From Clostridiales bacterium (GTDB lineage Bacteria > Bacillota > Clostridia > Oscillospirales > CAG-272): a stretch of DNA of 8,070 nucleotides. Below, piece after piece: positions 1-5,387 of this stretch. A model generated the notes under the pieces. That model ran no database searches. It was given only the letters and a program-made list of their open reading frames with translations, and was not told where the DNA came from. How positions within the stretch are numbered: position 1 is the first letter of the stretch; the number at the start of each line of letters is the position of its first letter. Both the position numbers and the translations under genes were made by a program. Location of the stretch: positions 1 to 8,070 of the forward strand of contig JAGZAC010000066.1 of the NCBI GenBank assembly GCA_018370615.1. The letters are read 5' to 3'.

Positions 1-706
1 TCACACAGGCAAGACGCTCCAACCCCATGCCTGTATCAATATTCTTCCTGGCCAGTTCCGTATAGTGGCCTTTGCCGTCACTGTTGTACTGAGAGAATAC
101 ATTGTTCCAAACCTCTACATACCGGTCGCAGTCACATCCAGGGTAGCAGTCTGGCTTTCCGCAGCCGTGGGCCTCGCCCCGGTCAAAATAAATCTCCGAG
201 CAAGGGCCGCAGGCGCCGCTGCCGTGCTCCCAGAAGTTGTCCTCTTTGCCCAGGCGAACGATCCGTTCCGGTGGGATGCCGATTTTATCCTTCCAGATAG
301 CATACGCCTCATCGTCTTCTTTATAAACAGAAGGGTACAGCTTGTCCACTGGGATTTCCAGAACTTTTGTGAGGAATTCCCAGCTCCACGTAATGGCTTC
401 CTCCTTAAAATAGTCTCCGAAGGAGAAGTTTCCCAGCATTTCAAAAAAGGTACCATGCCGGGAGGTTTTCCCTACATTGTCGATGTCTCCCGTGCGGATG
501 CATTTCTGGCAGGTGCACACCCGATTGCTTGGCGGTTCTTCTTCCCTGGTGAAATACCGTTTCATAGGAGCCATGCCGGAATTAATCAGCAACAGAGATT
601 TATCGTTTACGGGAATCAGGGAAAAACTCTGCAGGCGCAGATGTCCCTTGGATTCAAAAAAGGACAAAAACTGCTCCCGCAGGTCGTTGAGAGAAGTCCA
701 TTTCAT
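1..706 (-). CDS. alaS: Alanyl-tRNA synthetase, N-terminal part (runs off the left edge)
   Basis: Charges tRNA-Ala with alanine in the cytosol; class II synthetase. The window holds the first 235 codons of a protein usually near 880 residues. The translation begins MKWTSLNDLREQF and shows the class II catalytic domain: NSGMAPMKRYF (about 42-52), RHGTFFEMLGNFSFGDYF (83-100), which is the AlaRS signature around motif 2, CGPCSEIYFDRG (166-177), and motif 3 TGMGLER (225-231). Editing and C-Ala domains would lie outside the window. The start is ATG at 706-704; a GAGGTG ribosome site (716-721, read on the minus strand) lies 9 nt upstream. A Cys-rich stretch with C182, C187, C191 and C193 precedes DRYVEVWN. 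The gene is transcribed alone from its own promoter, with a leader of only about 40 nt and so no room for a T-box. Identification is firm. Confidence 0.98.
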   Translation of the reverse strand, partial: MKWTSLNDLREQFLSFFESKGHLRLQSFSLIPVNDKSLLLINSGMAPMKRYFTREEEPPSNRVCTCQKCIRTGDIDNVGKTSRHGTFFEMLGNFSFGDYFKEEAITWSWEFLTKVLEIPVDKLYPSVYKEDDEAYAIWKDKIGIPPERIVRLGKEDNFWEHGSGACGPCSEIYFDRGEAHGCGKPDCYPGCDCDRYVEVWNNVFSQYNSDGKGHYTELARKNIDTGMGLERLACV

Positions 707-750
707 CGCAGCGCACACCTCATTGATTATACATTTATAAAGTAAGTATC

Positions 751-779
751 ATTATAACATCTGCCACAAACCCTGTCAA
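751..779 (-). promoter_or_regulatory. Sigma-A promoter of alaS
   Basis: On the minus strand, TTGACA (774-779) and TATAAT (751-756) are separated by exactly 17 nt, a perfect match to the housekeeping consensus. The predicted start near 744 gives a leader of about 38 nt before the alaS ATG. It lies just outside the repeat cluster that separates alaS from mutY, so alaS is probably not dependent on mutY transcription. Confidence 0.9.
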
Positions 780-792
780 GCAAAGGCTTGGA

Positions 793-811
793 TTTCTTTT
801 ATGCAAAGAAA
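793..811. repeat. Small A/T-rich hairpin between alaS promoter and repeat cluster
   Basis: TTTCTTT (793-799) pairs with AAAGAAA (805-811) around a 5-nt loop. It lies at the alaS-proximal border of the repeat cluster, 14 bp from the alaS -35 box. It may be a weak terminator remnant or a border of the repeat; function unknown. Confidence 0.4.
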
Positions 812-821
812 CAGTTAAGGA

Positions 822-1056
822 ACAACCCCTCCGAGCTTTGCTCCGCAAAGCCCACCTCCCCTTACACAGGGGAGGCTTCGGTAAAAAGTCCCCCTTGTGT
901 AAAGGGGGATGTCTCCGCGCATGCGGAGACAGGGGGATTGTTCTCTTTTACAACCCCTCCGTCGACTACGTCGACACCTCCCCTTACACAGGGGAGGCAT
1001 AGCGTTAAAGGCCCTCTTGTTGGGAGTTGCAAAGCAACTCTGTGGGCTATGTCTGC
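822..1056 (-). repeat. Mosaic palindromic repeat cluster, left (C-A-B-A, minus orientation)
   Basis: This fills the space between mutY and alaS and contains no credible gene. Read on the minus strand from the mutY end it holds: a C-like segment (about 1056-1002) with a perfect 7-bp inner stem GAGTTGC/GCAACTC at 1024-1040; an A module (998-950); an 8-nt linker AAAAGAGA (949-942); a B module (941-888); an 11-nt spacer; and a second A module (876-822). A modules read CCTCCCCTGTGTAAGGGGAG...core...GGAGGGGTTGT. The B module reads ACAATCCCCCTG...core...CATCCCCCTTTACACAAGG. The cores are palindromes that differ between copies: GTCGAC-TAC-GTCGAC (961-975), GCTTTG-CTCCG-CAAAGC (835-851) and GTCTCCGC-GCAT-GCGGAGAC (911-930). 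The same module order recurs downstream of feoB in the opposite orientation. Short reading frames here arise from the repeat itself. Confidence 0.85.
883..909 (-). terminator. Probable intrinsic terminator of the mutY operon, inside a B module
   Basis: On the minus strand, an 8-bp stem TCCCCCTT/AAGGGGGA (909-902 and 896-889) with a 5-nt loop is followed after one C by TTTTT (887-883). It is the first stem followed by a T run after the mutY stop, about 160 nt downstream, and is built from the repeat's own arm. Confidence 0.65.
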
Positions 1057-1070
1057 ATTGACGTTACATT

Positions 1071-2129
1071 TTACAAGGACAGTTCTCCTAAAAACTTTTG
1101 AAACGCTGTAGGCAGTGAAATCTTCTCCTCAAGTTCTTGTTTTGTGACCCAGGTAAATGCTGGATTTGTATTTTTACATAAAACTAGAAAGCAGTCCATA
1201 TGCCATTCGATGTGGGTAAAGATATGCTTCTTCTTGGTTCCTGGGGATATTTCTGTAAAATCTATACCATGTTCCTTCAACCAATCTTCCGCTGCATCAG
1301 AGTCTAAATGCCCCTCTGTGCCCGGAAATTCCCACAGTCCGCCAAGCAGTCCTCCTACATCCCGTCGGCGTACGGCGACTCTGTCGCCGCAGCGCAGGAG
1401 AAATACCGTTTTTTCTTCCATTTTTCGGGGCTTTTTGGGAGGGATTACAGGAAAGGACGCCTGTGTGCCTGCTGCAAATGCATTGCATAAACTCCGAATG
1501 GGACATGCCTCACATTTGGGGGAGATGCCTGGAGTGCATACAACGGCCCCCAGCTCCATCAGTGCTTGGGTAAAGTCCCCGCACTGTCCCTCTGGATAGA
1601 TTTCTACAAGAAGAGCGGCTACCCGTTTTTTTTCGGCCTCTCCCGTGAGATCTGCATCCCATTCCAGCAGGCGGGAAATGACCCGCAGCACATTGCCGTC
1701 CACCGCCGGCACAGGCTGTCCGAAGGAGATGGATGCTACCGCTCCTGCCGTATATGGGCCGATACCGGGCAGGGACAGGATATCTTTATACCGATCGGGG
1801 AACACACCGCCGTATTTTTCACAGATTACCCTGGCCGCCTTTTGCAGATTCCTGGCCCGGGAATAATATCCCAGCCCTTCCCACAGCTTCATCAGCTGAT
1901 CCCAGGGAGCATTTGCCAGGGCCTCAATGGAGGGCAGCTGCTCCATAAACCGCAGAAAATAGGGAATTACTGCCGCGACCCGCGTTTGCTGGAGCATGAT
2001 CTCCGAAACCCAAACGCGGTACGGGTCAGTATTTTCTCTCCAGGGAAGACGGCGGGCGTTTTCATGGTACCAGTGCAGCAGCGGGTCTACGATTTTGAAA
2101 AGCTGCGCCGTATTGTTACTTTCCTGCAT
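1071..2129 (-). CDS. mutY: A/G-specific adenine glycosylase MutY
   Basis: Base-excision repair enzyme that removes adenine mispaired with 8-oxoguanine or G. It has 352 residues, a usual MutY length. Visible elements: RRLPWRENTDPYRVWVSEIMLQQTRV, split here as RRLPWRE (26-32) and WVSEIMLQQT (40-49) with catalytic Glu43; GLGYYSRARNL (85-95); helix-hairpin-helix LPGIGPYTAGAV (120-131); VDGNVLRV (143-150) with catalytic Asp144; 4Fe-4S cysteines C198, C206, C209 and C215. The first gap is seven residues instead of the six in E. coli. A C-terminal Nudix-like 8-oxoG recognition domain includes LLGGLWEFPG (261-270) and FTHIEWHM (304-311). A longer in-frame start exists at 2183, but ATG 2129 fits family length and overlaps the upstream regulator gene by only 14 bp. 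No strong ribosome site precedes it, so translation may be coupled to that gene. Expression is expected from the regulator's promoter. Confidence 0.96.
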   Translation of the reverse strand: MQESNNTAQLFKIVDPLLHWYHENARRLPWRENTDPYRVWVSEIMLQQTRVAAVIPYFLRFMEQLPSIEALANAPWDQLMKLWEGLGYYSRARNLQKAARVICEKYGGVFPDRYKDILSLPGIGPYTAGAVASISFGQPVPAVDGNVLRVISRLLEWDADLTGEAEKKRVAALLVEIYPEGQCGDFTQALMELGAVVCTPGISPKCEACPIRSLCNAFAAGTQASFPVIPPKKPRKMEEKTVFLLRCGDRVAVRRRDVGGLLGGLWEFPGTEGHLDSDAAEDWLKEHGIDFTEISPGTKKKHIFTHIEWHMDCFLVLCKNTNPAFTWVTKQELEEKISLPTAFQKFLGELSL

Positions 2130-2493
2130 TGTCTTGCTTTGTATATGCCTTGATTGCTTCAAAGCTCTGCGCACTGATGACATGCTCCATGCGGCAGGCG
2201 TCTTCTGCGGCGATATCCGGGTCTACGCCAATAGAGGTAAGCCACTGGGACAAAAAAGTGTGCCGCTCATAGATTTTTTCCGCAATTGCCTTGCCGGGAC
2301 CTAGCAGGGTGATATACCCGTTTTCATCCATTTCTATATATCCGTTTTCCCGCAGGTTTTTCATGGCCACGCTGACGCTGGGCTTGGAAAACTGCATTTC
2401 GTTGACAATATCGATGGAGCGGACAGCCCCCTTGCGTCTGTGCAGGATTAAAATAGTTTCCAGATAGTTTTCGGCAGATTCCTGTATTTTCAT
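2116..2493 (-). CDS. DtxR/MntR-family metal-dependent transcriptional repressor
   Basis: A 125-residue metal-sensing repressor, expected to bind operator DNA when loaded with Fe(II) or Mn(II). An N-terminal winged helix-turn-helix (about 1-65) contains SIDIVNEMQFSKPSVSVAMK and the wing ENGYITLL. The dimerisation and metal domain follows (AIAEKIYERHTFL, about 69-81, then EDACRMEHVIS, 97-107). There is no C-terminal SH3-like domain, so the protein is MntR-sized. By motif alignment the primary metal site would be N9, E12, H78, C100, E103 and H104. The Cys-x-x-Glu-His pattern resembles iron-type DtxR (C102, E105, H106) more than MntR, and Asn replaces DtxR Met10 or MntR Asp8. Start ATG 2493 has an excellent GGAGGT site (2500-2505). 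The gene is divergent from feoAB and is followed by mutY. Likely role: control of feoAB and possibly of itself. The metal specificity is inference, so no gene symbol is given. Confidence 0.9.
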   Translation of the reverse strand: MKIQESAENYLETILILHRRKGAVRSIDIVNEMQFSKPSVSVAMKNLRENGYIEMDENGYITLLGPGKAIAEKIYERHTFLSQWLTSIGVDPDIAAEDACRMEHVISAQSFEAIKAYTKQDNAGK

Positions 2494-2516
2494 GAAGCTA
2501 CCTCCTTTTTTCTTTC

Positions 2517-2546
2517 AGTATATCATAAGTTTTCATTCTGTTTCAA
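2517..2546 (-). promoter_or_regulatory. Promoter of the DtxR-family regulator-mutY operon
   Basis: On the minus strand, TTGAAA (2541-2546) and TATACT (2517-2522) are spaced by 18 nt. They lie just upstream of the GGAGGT ribosome site and the ATG at 2493, giving a very short leader. It is the only good promoter seen for the operon. Confidence 0.65.
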
Positions 2547-2555
2547 GGAGGACAT

Positions 2556-2641
2556 GTCAGAAAATATCACAGATTTTTTCGTTTTCCCTTGCTGAGGAAG
2601 TCAGAAGGTGATATTATATAAATAGTTAGTAGATATCAACT
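2556..2641. promoter_or_regulatory. Operator-like repeats between the regulator gene and feoA
   Basis: The divergent region carries AATATCAC (2563-2570) and its exact inverse GTGATATT (2608-2615), with a related arm ATATCAAC (2633-2640). GTCAGAA occurs directly repeated at 2556-2562 and 2600-2606, with GTCAGAG at 2650-2656. An imperfect dyad with arms AGTT/AACT spans 2624-2641 and would cover the feoA transcription start. The placement over the feo -10 box and start site suits repression by the adjacent DtxR-family protein. No match to a published box is claimed; the assignment is inference. Confidence 0.4.
2589..2617 (+). promoter_or_regulatory. Promoter of feoAB
   Basis: TTGCTG (2589-2594) and TATTAT (2612-2617) are separated by 17 nt. 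The start would fall near 2624, at the edge of the operator-like dyad, with a leader of about 60 nt before the chosen feoA ATG. The -10 overlaps the GTGATATT arm. Confidence 0.55.
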
Positions 2642-2683
2642 TTTTGAATGTCAGAGAAGTTTTTTGAAGAGGGCAGCAAAAGA

Positions 2684-2905
2684 ATGAAAACACTGGATCA
2701 GGTTCGTGTGGGGGAAACGGCTACGGTAGTGAAACTCCATGGAGAAGGCGCGCTGCGCCGCAGGCTGATGGATATGGGACTGACAAGGCGGGTACAGGTG
2801 CGGGTGCAAAAGGTAGCTCCCCTGGGGGACCCTATTGAATTGACCCTGCGGGGCTACGAGCTTTCCATTCGTAAGGAAGATGCAAAGCAGATTGAGGTAG
2901 AATAG
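2684..2905 (+). CDS. feoA: Ferrous iron transport accessory protein FeoA
   Basis: A small cytosolic SH3-like protein that works with FeoB in Fe(II) uptake. The 73 residues begin MKTLDQVRVGETATVVKL. The family pattern is clear: G20-EGALRRRLMDMGLT (to 34), then APLGDPIELTLRGYELS (46-61) and RKEDAKQIEV at the end. An in-frame ATG at 2648 would add 12 residues, but it has no ribosome site and lies just after the predicted operator. ATG 2684 has AAGAGGG (2667-2673) about 10 nt upstream and gives the typical FeoA N-terminus. The gene is first in the feoAB operon, with 70 nt before feoB. Confidence 0.93.
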   Translation: MKTLDQVRVGETATVVKLHGEGALRRRLMDMGLTRRVQVRVQKVAPLGDPIELTLRGYELSIRKEDAKQIEVE

Positions 2906-2975
2906 AGAATATACCGACGATGGCCGCCGGATGTATTTCTGAATAAAGTTAATGCGTTGTGAAAGGACACACTGT

Positions 2976-5384
2976 ATGCAAATCAAAATTGCGCTGGCAG
3001 GCAATCCAAACTGCGGTAAGACGACCTTATTCAATGCGCTTACCGGCTCCAATCAGTTTGTAGGAAACTGGCCTGGAGTGACGGTAGAAAAGAAAGAAGG
3101 CAATCTGAAAAATCACAGCGATGTGGTTGTCGTAGACCTTCCGGGAATTTATTCCTTGTCTCCGTACACACTGGAGGAGGTTGTGGCGCGGAATTTTTTG
3201 GTGGGTGAGCGGCCGGATGCAATTTTAAATATTGTGGACGGAACCAATCTGGAGCGGAACCTGTACCTGACCACACAGCTGATGGAACTGGGAATTCCGG
3301 TGGTGGTGGCCATCAATATGATGGACGTTGTCCGCAAAAACGGGGATAAAATCAACATCGAAGAGCTGTCCAAAAGGTTCCGATGTCCGGTGATGGAAAT
3401 ATCCGCGCTCAAATTGGACGGAATTATGGAAGCGGCCGAAGCGGCCATAGCTGCGGCGGGGACGGGCAAGTGTATTCCCCGTCATATTTTCAGCGGTACG
3501 GTAGAGCATGCCATTGCCCATATTGAAGAAGCCGCGGTCCATCCGCTTCCCGAAGAACAGCAGCGATGGTACGCAATCAAAATATTTGAGCGGGACAAAA
3601 AGGTATTGGAGCAGATGCAGCTGCCCCAGGAACTGCTGGACCACATTGAGGAAGATATTCGTGCGGTGGAAGCAGAGCTGGACGATGATGCAGAGGGAAT
3701 TATTGCAAATGAGCGGTATGAATACATTACGGCCATCACAAAAACCTGTTACCGCAAAAAGCATGTAGGTGCGCTGAGCACATCGGATAAAATCGATAGA
3801 ATTGTTACCAACCGGTGGCTGGCGCTTCCCATTTTTGCAGTGATCATGTTTTTGGTGTATTATATTTCCGTGTCCACCGTAGGCACCTGGGCCACCGATT
3901 GGGCAGGTGACGGCGTATTTGGCGACGGATGGCATCTGCTGGGCATTGGGACGGCGGAATATAACGAGGCTATGACCGACTATGCTGCAGAACATGTTTG
4001 GACAGAGGAGTTTTTAGATACGGTACAGGCCGCTGCAAATGCGGAAATCGTAGGCGCCGAACAAATACTTACGGCAACGGAATCGAAGGACTACAGCGCC
4101 TTTATAGAGGCTTATGGTACATATGCAGATGCTCTGGAAGCGGAGGGATATGATATTTCCTCTGCAGAGGCGGCACTGGAGGGGGAGGACGTCCCTGACC
4201 CGTCGGAATATGGCATATGGGTTCCTGGAATCCCTGGACTGCTGGAATCCGGGCTGAACGCGGTGCATTGTGCCTGGTGGCTTCAGGATTTGATTTTGAA
4301 TGGAATCGTAGGGGGCGTGGGCGCAGTCCTTGGGTTTATACCCCAGATGGTCGTACTGTTTCTCCTGCTGGCGTTTTTGGAAGCCTGCGGGTATATGTCG
4401 CGCATTGCCTTTATTCTGGACAGAATTTTCCGGAAATTTGGGCTGTCCGGCAAGTCCTTTATTCCCATCCTGATTGGAACAGGCTGCGGCGTGCCCGGTA
4501 TTATGGCGTCAAGAACCATTGAAAATATACGGGATCGCCGGATGACCATTATCACTACTACGTTTATTCCCTGCGGGGCAAAGCTGCCGCTGATTGCTAT
4601 GATTGCGTCCACCCTGTTTGACGGCGCATGGTGGGTGGCGCCCAGCGCCTATTTCATGGGGATTGCAGCCATTATCATATCCGGCATTATGCTGAAAAAG
4701 ACAAAGCTGTTTGCCGGCGAGGTGGCGCCCTTCGTCATGGAACTGCCAGCGTATCATTGGCCTACCCTGCCCAATCTGCTGCGCTCCATGTGGGAGCGGT
4801 CCTGGTCCTTTATTAAAAAGGCGGGAACCATCATTTTGCTGGCTTCTGTAATTATTTGGGCCGGCTCTGTGTTTGGATGGCAGAACGGTGTCTTTGGATT
4901 TGATACCAATATGGAATTGTCTGACAGCATTCTCGGCAGGATTGGAAATGTCATCAAAGTGATCTTTATTCCTCTGGGATTCGGCAGCGGAGAAATGGGT
5001 GCGCGGGCAGCCATTGCGACGATTATGGGACTGCTCGCGAAAGAAGAAATTGTGGGCGTGTTCGGTGTGCTGGATTTTGAGGGCATGACCCGACTTGCGG
5101 CATACGCATTCCTCAGCTTTAATCTGCTGTGTGCTCCCTGTTTTGCGGCTATGGGCGCCATTCGGCGTGAGATGAACAGCGGAAAGTGGACTGCTTTTGC
5201 TCTTGCGTATCAATGTGTGTTTGCCTATGGGATTGCCCTCATTATATATCAGTTTGGCATGCTTTTCACCGGCAGCGGGAATGTAGCAGGCTCTATTGCC
5301 GCCGCCGCGGTAGTTGCCATTATTGTATATCTGTTGTTTCGTCCTGCCCCGAAGGGGAGGAAAGCAAACAAAATTGACAGCTGA
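2976..5384 (+). CDS. feoB: Ferrous iron transporter FeoB with acidic extracytoplasmic insertion
   Basis: A GTPase-coupled membrane transporter for Fe(II); 802 residues. The cytosolic G domain has G1 GNPNCGKT (9-16), G2 Thr36 in GNWPGVT, G3 DLPG (54-57), G4 NMMD (114-117) and G5 SAL (143-145). A helical linker of the GDI type follows (about 166-265), then a first membrane segment (about 281-300). The core carries the two Gate-type repeats, with GTGCGVPGIMASRT (501-514, Cys504), FIPCGAKLPLIA (530-541, Cys533) and the conserved LLCAPCFAAMGA (717-728). Several further hydrophobic helices run to about 788, followed by a short basic tail. Residues about 326-415 form an unusual insertion with about 22 acidic residues and one Lys, predicted outside the membrane. 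The start is ATG 2976, with AAAGGA (2962-2967) 8 nt upstream; an upstream ATG at 2952 lacks a ribosome site. I see no FeoC or small Cys-rich partner gene after it. Confidence 0.97.
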   Translation: MQIKIALAGNPNCGKTTLFNALTGSNQFVGNWPGVTVEKKEGNLKNHSDVVVVDLPGIYSLSPYTLEEVVARNFLVGERPDAILNIVDGTNLERNLYLTTQLMELGIPVVVAINMMDVVRKNGDKINIEELSKRFRCPVMEISALKLDGIMEAAEAAIAAAGTGKCIPRHIFSGTVEHAIAHIEEAAVHPLPEEQQRWYAIKIFERDKKVLEQMQLPQELLDHIEEDIRAVEAELDDDAEGIIANERYEYITAITKTCYRKKHVGALSTSDKIDRIVTNRWLALPIFAVIMFLVYYISVSTVGTWATDWAGDGVFGDGWHLLGIGTAEYNEAMTDYAAEHVWTEEFLDTVQAAANAEIVGAEQILTATESKDYSAFIEAYGTYADALEAEGYDISSAEAALEGEDVPDPSEYGIWVPGIPGLLESGLNAVHCAWWLQDLILNGIVGGVGAVLGFIPQMVVLFLLLAFLEACGYMSRIAFILDRIFRKFGLSGKSFIPILIGTGCGVPGIMASRTIENIRDRRMTIITTTFIPCGAKLPLIAMIASTLFDGAWWVAPSAYFMGIAAIIISGIMLKKTKLFAGEVAPFVMELPAYHWPTLPNLLRSMWERSWSFIKKAGTIILLASVIIWAGSVFGWQNGVFGFDTNMELSDSILGRIGNVIKVIFIPLGFGSGEMGARAAIATIMGLLAKEEIVGVFGVLDFEGMTRLAAYAFLSFNLLCAPCFAAMGAIRREMNSGKWTAFALAYQCVFAYGIALIIYQFGMLFTGSGNVAGSIAAAAVVAIIVYLLFRPAPKGRKANKIDS

Positions 5385-5387
5385 AAA

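Noticed and set aside
65..745. Plus-strand reading frame opposite alaS
   Set aside because: The minus-strand frame encodes unmistakable AlaRS motifs; the plus frame is its shadow.
707..1070. T-box or other riboswitch leader for alaS
   Set aside because: The consensus promoter at 751-779 leaves a leader of only about 38 nt, too short for a T-box; the rest is repeat cluster upstream of the promoter.
788..1111. Small reading frames in the left repeat cluster
   Set aside because: Their translation is the repeat itself (Cys/Lys/Gly/Pro-rich strings recurring in both clusters) and they lack ribosome sites.
1566..2153. Plus-strand reading frame (195 codons) opposite mutY
   Set aside because: It is antisense to the HhH and catalytic motifs of MutY, with no family pattern of its own.
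2648..2683. Longer feoA start at 2648
   Set aside because: No ribosome site precedes it, it adds a non-family N-terminus, and it sits right after the predicted transcription start and operator.
2952..2975. Longer feoB start at 2952
   Set aside because: AAAGGA at 2962-2967 is placed for the ATG at 2976, which also gives the normal FeoB N-terminus.
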